Source of the DNA: Bacteroidales bacterium
Lineage (GTDB): Bacteria > Bacteroidota > Bacteroidia > Bacteroidales > UBA932
Length of the DNA stretch: 64,000 nucleotides
NCBI GenBank assembly: GCA_022508605.1
Contig: JAFLUX010000003.1
Location: 1 to 64,000, forward strand
Direction of reading: 5' to 3'
Position numbers and translations under genes: made by a program. Of the stretch, positions 27,234 through 36,239 are shown one piece after another. The notes below the pieces were generated by a model that had not been told where the DNA came from, made no database searches, and saw only the letters and a program-made list of their open reading frames with translations. Positions within the stretch are counted from its first letter, which is position 1. The number at the start of each line of letters is the position of its first letter.

Positions 27234-29921
27234 TCAGTGCCTGTGATCCGCGTGTTTTTCCGTGGAGAAGTAGAACGGCCAGAAGATGCCGAATTTCAGG
27301 CCTTCGCTGCCGTCGGTTGTGTAGATGTAGTGGTCGGCTGTGAAATAGTCCTTGCGGCGCATCGGCCAGCCGCGTCCGAGATTCTGGTACTTTATGAAGA
27401 TGCATGCCCGCTTCCACTGCACGTTGAGGAATACGTCCATGTACGGGCCGTTCTCATACAGGTTCTTGTTCTGGTTGTGGAAGACTCCCAGGGCCGGATT
27501 CCAGGCGGGGGAGTACCACTGCGTGTTGTAGAATGCATTGATGCCGGCCTGCATGACCATTATGTTGCGCGTGCGCGTCTCGTCGCGCTGCACGACGAAC
27601 TGGAAATACCACCGGAGATTGAGTGCGGCAAGAGGCACCGGCACTATGTCGGGGGCGGAAGAGTACTGCAGGAGCAGCTTGTTGTCGAAGTGCATGGGCC
27701 CGGCGATGAATTCTTTGCGCAGGGATGCGGACAGCACGCTCATGGGCGCGGTGTTCTGCCGCACTATGCCCAGCGTGTCGTAGTATATGTTGCCCGCAAG
27801 GAGCGCATATCCGAGCTTCGCGTCCAAATGCCACCGGGGCACGGAGATGCCGCCCTGGATTTTTGTCGTGGAGATTTTGGAGAAATCGTTCTCCCAGCTG
27901 AAATGATTGGTGCGTATCACCTGCTGATACCAGTTGGGGTTCTCGAGCGTGGTGCTGAAACCCGCCTCGACGCTCACCGGACTCTTGCGGGCCCTGCGGA
28001 AAGGATAGAAGTTGAGGCTGGCATTTGCGCGTATGTCCATGTCCCCGATATTGTAGCCCAATACGTTCAGCTTGGCATAGGCATTCCAGTTGAGGTAGTT
28101 GCGGAATTGCCCTTCGGCTCCGGCATAGGTGTACAGGCTGTTTTCAACATGGCGCTGAGGGCGCACCGACGAACTGTCGAAATAGTGCATCAGCAGGTCT
28201 CCCGCCCCTATGTCGAGTTTGGAAACGATGCTTTCGCTGCCCCATGGCTGGAGGCGTATGAACACTTTGTTGTCGAGCTTCATCGCACCGAGTGAGTCCG
28301 CCGTCTGAGGCCCGAAATTGAATACGTTGTCGTAGAAGGCCTTGGCGGATTCGGTGCTGAGGTTGTCGTAGTAGTTGCGGCTGTATCTGGACCATTCGCT
28401 GCTGTGTCCTATGAATGCCGTGGTAATGTCGCGGTCGAGGACTTCGGACCTCTCCGCCGGAATGTCCGGGGCGAGGCTGTCCGCCATGGCGGAAGTGTCC
28501 TGCGCGGCCTTGATTCTCTCCAGAAAATCGAAAGGTATGCGGTACTGCTGGAACAGATACCAAGTGTGTTTGCTGATTTTGGATGAAGAACCGCTGATGG
28601 CCACGGGGATTTCACGCACTTCCACGGTGGTGTCCCTTATCCACCTGTTGTCGGTTATTCCTCCGTTCTCTTTCCTGTTCACCATGTTGTATATGTACCC
28701 GGCGTGGGCCATGTACTTTTTCCCGAGATAGTTGAGGCGGGTGGAGAAGTTCTTGTTGATGACATTCTCGCTCTCGAGCATCCCGCCTCCTCCGAAGCGG
28801 TCGTAGCCTATGGTGAGGTTGAGTTCCGGGAGTATGTTCTGGGTGGTGAGGATGTGCAGGTTGTCCGATTCTTTTGCGTCTCCCGCCAGCAGGGTGCCGT
28901 AGTAGGCCAGTTCCGTGTGCGGGGTCTTCGTGTTGTAGTTGGGTATGGTGCGCGGCGACCACGACCAGGCCTCCTGGGCGGTGTAGAACTCTATGCCCTC
29001 CTCGCTGGTGCGGTTGAAGAAATTGTAGTATTGCAGCGGAGAGCCGGCCACTCCGAGCCATGTGGCGTTCACGTCCTTGTGCAGGAAGGGGTAGTCGTAG
29101 AAGCGGTAGTTGTAGCTGGTGTCCGGTATGCTCGCATCCAGCCTGTGGAAATCCTGATCCACGGTCCACTGGATTATGCGCTTATACTGCATGGTGTCGT
29201 TTATGGCGAATGTCTCGAGAATCCTGGGGGTGTACTCCGTTATGGAGTCCCGAATCGCCTGTTCGTCCTCTTTTTTGCGGCGCAGGGAGTCCATCATCGC
29301 AAGTCTGCCGGGCAGCGCCTGCTCTATGTCGTATTTGCGGCGTTCCTTGCGGCTGAGCGAGTTATACCACGCCAGATGTTTCGCAAGGGCCACGGCCGCG
29401 GAATCGGCGGCATAGGTGGAGTCGAGGCGTCTCCAGTCGAGGGAGTCGCTGACCGCACGGGCGAGTTCTTCCCGCGCCTTTTCTTCAAGCCCCCATGAGA
29501 GCATGGTGTCAGAACTTGCCTTGAGCGAATCCACGCAGCGTATCAGCGAGTCCCGCACTATGACGTGCGTCATGGAGTCGAGCAGCGCCACATAGTATTT
29601 GAAGCGGAAAGGGTCCGTCAGGCGCAGCGAATCGGGCACGGGTATCGTGTCTCGCGCGGTGAGGCGCGGAAGCGTGTCCGCCGGGAACGTTCCGAGGGTG
29701 TCGGCCTCGTCGGATATGAGCAGGCTGTCGGCTATGTCCACCCGGCCGAAGTCTCCCACGCGCTTGAGCTTGTAGGCGTCGGGGACGTATATCACCGTGT
29801 CCGCCACAGGCTCCGGGACGCTGAACGTGTTCCGGACTCCGGCTGTCCCCGATTCGGCGATGCCTGCGACGGTCGCCGCGACCACCGCTGCCGGGAACCA
29901 TATCCGTGATATGAATTTCAC
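27234..29921 (-). CDS. Putative outer membrane porin (Porin_10-like, DUF4468-free)
   Basis: 895 residues with an N-terminal signal peptide. The N-terminal half contains charged and low-complexity stretches; the C-terminal half has many alternating aromatic strands such as YYDTLGIVRQNTAPMSVLS and FYNTQWYSPAWNP, with the protein ending in beta-barrel-like sequence. It resembles the Bacteroidetes 'putative porin' family, but family membership is by resemblance only. Its start overlaps the DUF4369 gene as ATGA. Confidence 0.8.
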   Translation of the reverse strand: MKFISRIWFPAAVVAATVAGIAESGTAGVRNTFSVPEPVADTVIYVPDAYKLKRVGDFGRVDIADSLLISDEADTLGTFPADTLPRLTARDTIPVPDSLRLTDPFRFKYYVALLDSMTHVIVRDSLIRCVDSLKASSDTMLSWGLEEKAREELARAVSDSLDWRRLDSTYAADSAAVALAKHLAWYNSLSRKERRKYDIEQALPGRLAMMDSLRRKKEDEQAIRDSITEYTPRILETFAINDTMQYKRIIQWTVDQDFHRLDASIPDTSYNYRFYDYPFLHKDVNATWLGVAGSPLQYYNFFNRTSEEGIEFYTAQEAWSWSPRTIPNYNTKTPHTELAYYGTLLAGDAKESDNLHILTTQNILPELNLTIGYDRFGGGGMLESENVINKNFSTRLNYLGKKYMAHAGYIYNMVNRKENGGITDNRWIRDTTVEVREIPVAISGSSSKISKHTWYLFQQYRIPFDFLERIKAAQDTSAMADSLAPDIPAERSEVLDRDITTAFIGHSSEWSRYSRNYYDNLSTESAKAFYDNVFNFGPQTADSLGAMKLDNKVFIRLQPWGSESIVSKLDIGAGDLLMHYFDSSSVRPQRHVENSLYTYAGAEGQFRNYLNWNAYAKLNVLGYNIGDMDIRANASLNFYPFRRARKSPVSVEAGFSTTLENPNWYQQVIRTNHFSWENDFSKISTTKIQGGISVPRWHLDAKLGYALLAGNIYYDTLGIVRQNTAPMSVLSASLRKEFIAGPMHFDNKLLLQYSSAPDIVPVPLAALNLRWYFQFVVQRDETRTRNIMVMQAGINAFYNTQWYSPAWNPALGVFHNQNKNLYENGPYMDVFLNVQWKRACIFIKYQNLGRGWPMRRKDYFTADHYIYTTDGSEGLKFGIFWPFYFSTEKHADHRH

Positions 29922-30589
29922 TGCCTTGTTTTCTTTCCTTCGAGCAGTTCCGCGATGTAGGCGTTGTTCTTCACAAGCGGCCCGCCGCGGGAGACGAGCT
30001 CTTCAAGTTCTTCGATTTCCAATTCGTCGAGCAGCATTGTGAAAGCCTGGAGCCCGAGCACGTTGTCCGTATTGGCGAGATAGGTTTCCCGGCTGAGTTC
30101 CGCGATTTTTTTCATCTGCGCCCTGAATATGGAGTCGGCGCGCTCCTGCTCTCCGTTGATGGCGAGGGACCCTATGTCGGATTCGCGCTCGTAGTAAATC
30201 TGCGAGACCCTTTCCTGGTAGGCATTGACGGCATCCGTAAGGGGGCTGCCTGTCACTGTCTCCGGATAGTCGAGGTCTATGTATATGTCTTTTGCGTCCG
30301 GCACGAAAACGGCCATGAAACGCTCGTCATACGGGTCTTTGCCGGGATAGCGGAGCATGGCCACCAACTGTATCGTATTGTCGGCCTCTCCGCTGAAAGT
30401 GAACTTGCCGTCTTTCACTGCGGCGGAGTCCACCGGGCCGTCTGCGGAAATCAGATAAACCATGCTGCCGGGCAGCGATGCCATGCTGTCGGTAAGCGTG
30501 CCGTGTACGGTATAGCGCTCTTTGCGTCCTGCGCAGGAGAGGGCGAGGGCGCACACGAGCAATGCGGCTGTCAGTTGTCTAAACTTCAT
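29918..30589 (-). CDS. DUF4369 domain lipoprotein
   Basis: 223 residues. Lipobox ALALSC gives Cys at residue 19. The N-terminal domain (YTVHGTLTDSM..GSMVYLISADGPVDSAAVKDGKFTF in parts) is the DUF4369 beta domain common in Bacteroidetes lipoproteins, often combined with a thioredoxin-like domain; here no thioredoxin domain follows. Role unknown; the position upstream of a porin and lytic transglycosylase suggests an envelope function. It overlaps the CPBP gene by 11 bases. Confidence 0.85.
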   Translation of the reverse strand: MKFRQLTAALLVCALALSCAGRKERYTVHGTLTDSMASLPGSMVYLISADGPVDSAAVKDGKFTFSGEADNTIQLVAMLRYPGKDPYDERFMAVFVPDAKDIYIDLDYPETVTGSPLTDAVNAYQERVSQIYYERESDIGSLAINGEQERADSIFRAQMKKIAELSRETYLANTDNVLGLQAFTMLLDELEIEELEELVSRGGPLVKNNAYIAELLEGKKTRQ

Positions 30590-31478
30590 AGGATTCGAAA
30601 ATCGGGGCTGTTTCGTCGATGTTGCCTCCCGGAGTGTTTACGGGAATCTTCCTGAATGCCAGGATGACGAGGCAAATAAGCAAAAAACAGGCCGTGCTGA
30701 TGAGGGCATAGGTGCCGTAGGGCATGGCATCCATCCAGCTGTCCATGTCCTCCAATGCGTCTATGTGCCCGCAAATCAGTGAGAACGTGTTGTTGACGGC
30801 ATGCATGAGCATGGTAATCTTCAACGAGCCTGTCCTGTAGTACACGTAGCCGAAAAGGCAGCCCATTATGAATGCGGGAACGGCCTGCCACAGGTTGAAG
30901 TGTATTATCGCGAATACCAGGGCCGACAGCGGGATTGCCGCTGCGGGATGCATGCGGGTGCCTTTGAGAAGCCCCCTCAGCACCATGCCGCGGCAGAGCC
31001 ATTCTTCGAAGAACGGGGCGAATATGCCGACGCAGATGAAGTTCAGCAGGAAGTTGCCGCCGGTAAGACTCTGCATGGCCTCTTTGAGATATTCGGGCAT
31101 CTCCGGAAGCAGGGCGTTGATGCCGTCGCAGCAGAATCCGATGGCGAGGGTGCCGGCGCAGGCGAGAAGTGCGCACACGGCGGCTCCGAGCGGAGTGAAA
31201 TTTTCACTGTCGAGCCTGTAGCCGGTGTTTTCGGCCGAACATGAGGCGCTTTTGATGCTGGCGTAGATCATCGGCGGGATGAACATGACGGGGTAGCTGA
31301 TGACCTGTCCATAGGACAATGCGACCTCCGTGCCGAAGGCTGCGATGGCTATCCAGTTCACTATTGCTCCCGCCAGCGCCCCGACCATGAGCAGCGCCAT
31401 GAGGACAAGTATGCCCCCGATGCCCGGCACATACCAGGAAAATTTGTCCAGCAGTTTGTAGTTGCCTCTTCTTCTCAT
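30579..31478 (-). CDS. CPBP family intramembrane metalloprotease
   Basis: 299 residues with about seven to eight hydrophobic segments. The active-site motif is E158-E159-W-L-C-R163 (EEWLCRG), followed by FAIIHFNLWQAVPAFIMG (split after IIHF) with the second-motif His. CPBP (Abi) proteins are glutamate-type intramembrane proteases related to CAAX proteases. Start ATG 31478 overlaps none of the upstream gene; the gap is 7 bases. Confidence 0.88.
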   Translation of the reverse strand: MRRRGNYKLLDKFSWYVPGIGGILVLMALLMVGALAGAIVNWIAIAAFGTEVALSYGQVISYPVMFIPPMIYASIKSASCSAENTGYRLDSENFTPLGAAVCALLACAGTLAIGFCCDGINALLPEMPEYLKEAMQSLTGGNFLLNFICVGIFAPFFEEWLCRGMVLRGLLKGTRMHPAAAIPLSALVFAIIHFNLWQAVPAFIMGCLFGYVYYRTGSLKITMLMHAVNNTFSLICGHIDALEDMDSWMDAMPYGTYALISTACFLLICLVILAFRKIPVNTPGGNIDETAPIFESYEV

Positions 31479-31485
31479 GGCGGCG

Positions 31486-32415
31486 TCAGTACAGCGGTGA
31501 GGGATAAACTCCGTCTTTCACGAGGTCCGCGAGCCTTGCGACCACTGAAGGGCGGTCTTCCTTGAAAGTGACTCCGAACCATCTGGCAGGAGTGGAAATC
31601 ACGTCGCAGGCTCCGGAGCCCGCGTGTATCATGCTGTCCACGGCGTAGGGTATGTAGAACTCCTTTTTCAGGTCCTGTCCGTTTTCGGCGAGGAAGCTTC
31701 CGAAGATTTCCGCGCTTTTTTCGAAATAGTCCGGGGTGAAGCACCACATGTTCATGGAGCATAAATCCTTAGGCCTCAGCTCCACCCTCTCGCTGCTCTG
31801 GGAGTTGTCTCCGCGCAGCACTCCGTCGCCGTCGATGCGCACGTCGTGGTGTTCGACGACTGCGGACAGGTGCCCTTCGGCATCGTAGCGGCATATTCCT
31901 CTCGACACTCCGCCCGACTCGCTGAGCGTGTTGCCGGCTTCGAATCCCACTATCGCATATACGCCGTGGCTGTTTTCGTGCGCGCGGCACCAGTCTCCGG
32001 CTATGCGGAAGGACTCGCGTCCGTAGAAGTCGTCGCCGTTGATGACGACGAACGGGCTGTCTATGGCCCCGCTCGCCATCAGTACGGCATGGGCCGTCCC
32101 CCAGGGCTTTTCGCGCTCGGGGTTGAGCGTGAATCCTGAAGGAATCTTGTCGAGCTCCTGTGTCACGAACTCGAACTCGAGCGGCGCGCCGTCGAGGCAT
32201 CTGATGCCGCTGTATTTTTTGCTGACTGTTTCCCTGAACTGCTCGAGGAAGTAGTTGCGGACTATGTAGACCACCTTGCCGAACCCTGCCTGCACGGCGT
32301 CATAAATGGAGTAATCTATGATAGTCTCGCCGGAAGGCCCGAGTCCGTCCATCTGTTTGAGACCTCCGTAACGGCTTCCCATGCCTGCAGCGAGAACCAA
32401 AAGAACCGGTTTCAT
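31486..32415 (-). CDS. Nucleotidyltransferase (NTP_transferase family)
   Basis: 309 residues. LVLAAGMGSRYGGLKQMDGLG, in which the GxGSR-like loop binds NTP (VLLVLAAGMGSRYGG and KQMDGLG), PWGTAHAV and FVVINGDDFYG are all typical of sugar-nucleotide pyrophosphorylase folds. It probably activates a sugar-1-phosphate; substrate is unknown. A -7 box (32445-32438) lies just upstream. It is the first gene of the six-gene envelope operon that ends at 25091. Confidence 0.87.
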   Translation of the reverse strand: MKPVLLVLAAGMGSRYGGLKQMDGLGPSGETIIDYSIYDAVQAGFGKVVYIVRNYFLEQFRETVSKKYSGIRCLDGAPLEFEFVTQELDKIPSGFTLNPEREKPWGTAHAVLMASGAIDSPFVVINGDDFYGRESFRIAGDWCRAHENSHGVYAIVGFEAGNTLSESGGVSRGICRYDAEGHLSAVVEHHDVRIDGDGVLRGDNSQSSERVELRPKDLCSMNMWCFTPDYFEKSAEIFGSFLAENGQDLKKEFYIPYAVDSMIHAGSGACDVISTPARWFGVTFKEDRPSVVARLADLVKDGVYPSPLY

Positions 32416-32437
32416 AAAAAAATATCTGTTTAATCCG

Positions 32438-32445
32438 CAAATTTA
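32438..32445 (-). promoter_or_regulatory. -7 box of the nucleotidyltransferase operon
   Basis: TAAATTTG on the minus strand matches TAnnTTTG; no clear -33 TTTG is visible. It is 2 bases from the opposing -7 box of divIC. Confidence 0.55.
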
Positions 32446-32447
32446 AC

Positions 32448-32455
32448 TATTTTTG
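32448..32455 (+). promoter_or_regulatory. -7 box of divIC; near-leaderless start
   Basis: TATTTTTG matches TAnnTTTG. The weak -33 is TCTG (32425-32428), 19 bases away. With transcription starting 5-7 bases after the box, the mRNA would begin at or next to ATG 32461. Confidence 0.55.
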
Positions 32456-32460
32456 TGATT

Positions 32461-32781
32461 ATGGGAAAATTTAAGGACATTTGGGACAGGGACAAAGACG
32501 GCAACAGGGCCGAGCAGCGTTCTTTCCTGCGTTTCGCCATCATAGCCACCGCGGTTTTCGTACTCTTCCTTTTCGTCAAGAAAGACAATCTGGTGCGCTG
32601 GATACAGGCGGGCTTCACGATAGGCCGGCAGGAAAAGAGGATAGAGGCCCTCAAGGAAGACAATGATAGGCTCGATGCCCAGATGCACATGCTGTCCACG
32701 TCCCGCGACTCCCTCGAAAGCTTCGCCCGCGAACAGTTCGGTTTCGCCGAACACGGGGATGACGTCTATATCGAAGAATAA
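32461..32781 (+). CDS. DivIC/FtsB-like septum formation protein
   Basis: 106 residues from ATG 32461 (MGKFKDIWDRD). One membrane segment (about 22-38: FLRFAIIATAVFVLFLFVKK) is followed by a coiled coil (RIEALKEDNDRLDAQMHMLS) and a short acidic tail. This is the architecture of FtsB/DivIC septal proteins. It begins the divIC-tmk-DoxX operon; the tmk start follows after 3 bases. Confidence 0.85.
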   Translation: MGKFKDIWDRDKDGNRAEQRSFLRFAIIATAVFVLFLFVKKDNLVRWIQAGFTIGRQEKRIEALKEDNDRLDAQMHMLSTSRDSLESFAREQFGFAEHGDDVYIEE

Positions 32782-32784
32782 GCT

Positions 32785-33459
32785 ATGCTGGTAGTTATCG
32801 AAGGACTCGACGGAGCCGGAAAATCGACGCAGGTCCGGCTCATGAAAGAGTATCTCGGGAAGGTCTGCCCGTCTCTCGAATACATACATTTTCCACGCTA
32901 CGACGCCCCGGTTTACGGAGAGCTTATAGGCACTTTCCTGCGCGGCGGCTTCGGTCCCATGGAGCAGGTGCACCCTCAGCTTGTGGCCCTTCTTTTCGCC
33001 GAAGACAGGCACGGTGCGGCGGATGCCATGCGCAGCGTGCTCTCCGCCGGAGGGACCGTGCTGCTGGACCGCTATGTCTATTCGAACATAGCGTACCAGT
33101 GCGCCAAGATGCCAGACGATGCCGGTGCTGAGAGGCTGAGGCAGTGGATTTTCAATACGGAATACGGAGACTTCCGCCTGCCGAAGCCGGACCTGAACAT
33201 TTTCCTGGACGTGCCGCTGTCTTTCGTGGAAGAGAGTCTGTCGAGGTCCAGGGACGGCCGTGACAGGGACTATCTGAACGGCGGAGGCGACATCCACGAG
33301 GCCGACATGGGATTTCAGAAGAGGGTGAGGGAGATGTATCTGCGCCAGGCTTCCATGGACCCGTCATTCGTGGTCGTGGACTGCTCCGATGCCGACGGAC
33401 GCATGCTTCCGCCGGAAACTATTTTCGACAAGCTCCGCAGCGTATATGAAGGGCGTTAG
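32785..33459 (+). CDS. tmk: Thymidylate kinase
   Basis: 224 residues. P-loop IEGLDGAGKSTQV at the N-terminus, DRYVYSNIAYQ in the middle (the DRY/DRH region), and a lid region rich in Arg (LSRSRDGRDRDY). It phosphorylates dTMP to dTDP. The C-terminus overlaps the DoxX-like gene by 14 bases. Confidence 0.95.
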   Translation: MLVVIEGLDGAGKSTQVRLMKEYLGKVCPSLEYIHFPRYDAPVYGELIGTFLRGGFGPMEQVHPQLVALLFAEDRHGAADAMRSVLSAGGTVLLDRYVYSNIAYQCAKMPDDAGAERLRQWIFNTEYGDFRLPKPDLNIFLDVPLSFVEESLSRSRDGRDRDYLNGGGDIHEADMGFQKRVREMYLRQASMDPSFVVVDCSDADGRMLPPETIFDKLRSVYEGR

Positions 33460-34468
33460 GCGCATTTGTTCATGGATTGCCGGCACCGTACTGTTCCTGG
33501 CCGGATTCCTGAAACTCATGGATCCGGTGGGCGCCGGACTCGTGGTAGGGGAGTATTATAAATTCCTGCACATCTCTTTCCTCGCCCCCACCGCCGCTTT
33601 TGCCGGTGTGGCGCTGGCCTTTTTCGAGACTCTTGTCGGCGCGGCCATGATTACCGGCATACGGCAGCGTCTTACCGCCGCCGTTTCCGGCGTCATGCTG
33701 GGGTTTTTCACCGTGCTGACCTTCATCATGTGGCGGGTCAATCCCGATATGGACTGCGGCTGTTTCGGCGAGGCCGTGCATCTTTCTCACATGCAGTCGC
33801 TGCTTAAAAACTTGGTGCTGTGCGCTCTGTGGGCCGGGGCGTTCCTTCCTTTCCGCTCTCTCGAAAGCCCAGACAGGATCAAGTCGGTTTCGTTTTCGAT
33901 TACGGTACTGTCCGTCCTTGCGTTCACCGTCTATTCTCTCGTGAGCATTCCTGCCATGGATTTCACTCCGTTCAAGCCGGGAGTCACGCTCATGCAGGCC
34001 CGTCAGGACCCCGATGCCGAGGCTCCGCTGCTGTCCATCTGCTGCGACGAAGATGGGGAATACTGCGACTGGATGCTTGCCAAAGGCCCGGCCGTGGTGG
34101 TCAGCGCATACGACCCCGACAGGATTGGCGCCTCCCGGGCGGCGGCGCTCAGGGAGTTTGCAGGCTCGCTCGACGGAATCGCCCCGACTTTCTTCGTGTT
34201 TTCGGGGGAGTGCCCAGAACTGCCGGACTCTTACAGCGCGGACAGGCGCACCCTCCTTACTCTGAACCGCAGCAACGGCGGCGTCACGCTTCTGTCTGAC
34301 GGGGTGGTGATAGCGAAATGGCCCTCGCGCTCCCTGCCGGACAGGGACCATGTGGCAGAGCTGCTCGGACAGGACCCCGCAGAGGCCATGATGAAAGAAA
34401 ATACCCCGAAGCGTCTGCGGCTCCAGGGTTTTCTGCTCTATGTGTTCGCAGTGCTCCTGCTACTGTAA
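33446..34468 (+). CDS. DoxX/MauE-like membrane protein with a soluble C-terminal domain
   Basis: 340 residues from ATG 33446. Four to five membrane segments cover residues about 1-170 (VLFLAGFLKLMDPVGAG at the start resembles the DoxX/MauE region). The region after about residue 185 is soluble and alpha/beta, with Cys in SICCDEDGEYCDWML, a possible thioredoxin-like fold that lacks a clear CxxC. A final membrane segment is at the C-terminus (LLYVFAVLLLL). Function is not clear; a redox or quinone-related role is only a family guess. Its last 9 bases overlap sppA, which runs convergent. Confidence 0.78.
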   Translation: MKGVRRICSWIAGTVLFLAGFLKLMDPVGAGLVVGEYYKFLHISFLAPTAAFAGVALAFFETLVGAAMITGIRQRLTAAVSGVMLGFFTVLTFIMWRVNPDMDCGCFGEAVHLSHMQSLLKNLVLCALWAGAFLPFRSLESPDRIKSVSFSITVLSVLAFTVYSLVSIPAMDFTPFKPGVTLMQARQDPDAEAPLLSICCDEDGEYCDWMLAKGPAVVVSAYDPDRIGASRAAALREFAGSLDGIAPTFFVFSGECPELPDSYSADRRTLLTLNRSNGGVTLLSDGVVIAKWPSRSLPDRDHVAELLGQDPAEAMMKENTPKRLRLQGFLLYVFAVLLLL

Positions 34469-36196
34469 GATGCTGAAATTGTAGGGAAGTCTCGCCACAA
34501 TGCGGGGCTTTTCGAGCGTCTTGCGCAGGCGTATGCTGAAATCTTCGCCGTTGCCTCCGCCCAAGGACTCTATCAGGGTCTCCAGCTGTGATTTGGTGGC
34601 GGGATATCCCTTGACGTTCCAGTTTTCGAGGTCGGAGTCGCCCGCGAGGTTGGCGGCATACATAAGCGCATCTTCCAGCGTGCCTATCTCATCCACGAGC
34701 TTGATGTCGAGGGCGTCGGCCCCTGTCCACACATGGCCCTGGCCTATGGCGTCCACTTGCTCCTTCGGGATTCCGCGTCCCTGCGAGACTATGGTGGTGA
34801 AACGGTCGTATATATCCTCTATCGACCTGAGCATGAAATCGTATTCCTCCTTGTCGAAGGGACGCATCAGCGACATCATGTCGGAATGCTTGTTGGAGGA
34901 TATCGTCTCCACTCCCACCTTGAGCACGTCGGATGCGGTCTTGCTGAAGTCCGGAATCATTCCGAACACGCCTATCGACCCGGTGAGGGTGAGCGCATCG
35001 CTGAATATCTTCTCGCAGTTGTTGGAAATCCAGTAGCCGCCGGATGCGGCGTAGTCGCCGTATGAGGCCACGAGCGGTTTTTCCTCTTTGAGGCGGTCGA
35101 GCTCCGCTTTGATTTTTTCGGAGGCGAGCACGCTGCCGCCGGGAGAGTTCACCCTGAGCACTACGGCCTTGACGCTTTTGTCCTTGGCCACCTTTTCTAT
35201 GATGGAAGCGAAGCGGTCGCCGCCCACGTCGGAGTTTTCTCCTCCGTCGATTATCTCACCGTTCGCATAGATGACGGCTATTTTCTTCGAGCCCTTGGAG
35301 GGGAGCACCTTGCTGTCGACATAGCTGCCGAAGTCTATCATGGTCACATCGCTGAACGAATCTTCGACGGCGAATACGGCAAGCTGGTTCTGCAGGGCCT
35401 CGCGGTCGAGCAGGCCGTCCACAAGTCCGCAGTCTACGAAATCCTGCGGCAGGCAGAGCTTCAGACCGTCCACGGCCTCGTTGAGCTGCACGATGCTTAT
35501 GCCGCGGCTCTCGGCTATCTGGGTCGAGAGCGTCTTCCACATCGAATTTACCATGAGCTGATACTGCTCCCTGTTCTCAGGGCTGGAGTTCGAGCGGGTG
35601 AACATTTCTCCCGCTGATTTGTATTTGCCGTGCCGTATGAGCTGCACGTTGACCCCGAGCTTTTTGAGCAGGTCGCCGAGAAAAATCATCTGGCTGGAAA
35701 CGCCGGTGACAGAGGAGGTGGCTCCGGGGTGGGGAGTCATATACACCTTGTCCGCCACTGAGGCGAGGTAGTATGACAGGGTCGTGGGCGCCTCGATGTA
35801 GGAGATTATGGCCTTGCCGCCGTCTTGCCTGAATTTGCTGAGCGACTCGCGCAGCTCTCCTGCCGTGGCGGCGCTGGTTGCGGACCCGTCCGTCTTGAGG
35901 TAGATATACTTGATTCCGGGGTCATCCGCTGCCGTGTTTATGGCCTGCACGGCATCCCACAGTCCTATCGTGCGCACGCTGCGGCTGCCGGACTGGAGCA
36001 TTTCCAGCGGATCGGCTTCCTTGCTTTGTTCGCCTATTACGATTTTTGAAAGGTCTATCTTCAGAACTCCTTCAGACGGCACGGAAGGGGTGCCTGAACC
36101 GGCGGATGCAATGCCGGCGATGACTGAGAACACGAGCGCATTCAACAGAAAGATGCCGCATATCACGGCAAGCATCATTTTCAGAAAATTCTTCAT
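34460..36196 (-). CDS. sppA: Signal peptide peptidase SppA (67K type)
   Basis: 578 residues from ATG 36196 (MKNFLKMMLAVICGIFLLNAL, a membrane anchor). The protein has two ClpP-like halves. Catalytic Lys is in GKYKSAGEMF, and the Ser is in YGDYAASGGYWISNN. It cleaves leftover signal peptides in the membrane. A longer frame upstream is rejected because it crosses the hisS promoter. A TATTTTTG box lies at 36222-36215. Confidence 0.95.
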   Translation of the reverse strand: MKNFLKMMLAVICGIFLLNALVFSVIAGIASAGSGTPSVPSEGVLKIDLSKIVIGEQSKEADPLEMLQSGSRSVRTIGLWDAVQAINTAADDPGIKYIYLKTDGSATSAATAGELRESLSKFRQDGGKAIISYIEAPTTLSYYLASVADKVYMTPHPGATSSVTGVSSQMIFLGDLLKKLGVNVQLIRHGKYKSAGEMFTRSNSSPENREQYQLMVNSMWKTLSTQIAESRGISIVQLNEAVDGLKLCLPQDFVDCGLVDGLLDREALQNQLAVFAVEDSFSDVTMIDFGSYVDSKVLPSKGSKKIAVIYANGEIIDGGENSDVGGDRFASIIEKVAKDKSVKAVVLRVNSPGGSVLASEKIKAELDRLKEEKPLVASYGDYAASGGYWISNNCEKIFSDALTLTGSIGVFGMIPDFSKTASDVLKVGVETISSNKHSDMMSLMRPFDKEEYDFMLRSIEDIYDRFTTIVSQGRGIPKEQVDAIGQGHVWTGADALDIKLVDEIGTLEDALMYAANLAGDSDLENWNVKGYPATKSQLETLIESLGGGNGEDFSIRLRKTLEKPRIVARLPYNFSILQ

Positions 36197-36214
36197 TTTG
36201 AACAGAAATTTATG

Positions 36215-36222
36215 CAAAAATA
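36215..36222 (-). promoter_or_regulatory. -7 box of sppA
   Basis: TATTTTTG on the minus strand fits the consensus; the -33 box is not clear. It lies 2 bases from the hisS -7 box. Confidence 0.5.
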
Positions 36223-36224
36223 AG

Positions 36225-36232
36225 TAATTTTG
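36225..36232 (+). promoter_or_regulatory. -7 box of hisS; near-leaderless start
   Basis: TAATTTTG fits TAnnTTTG; the closest TTTG (36197-36200) is 24 bases upstream, longer than usual. Transcription would start close to ATG 36240. Confidence 0.5.
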
Positions 36233-36239
36233 CGGAATT

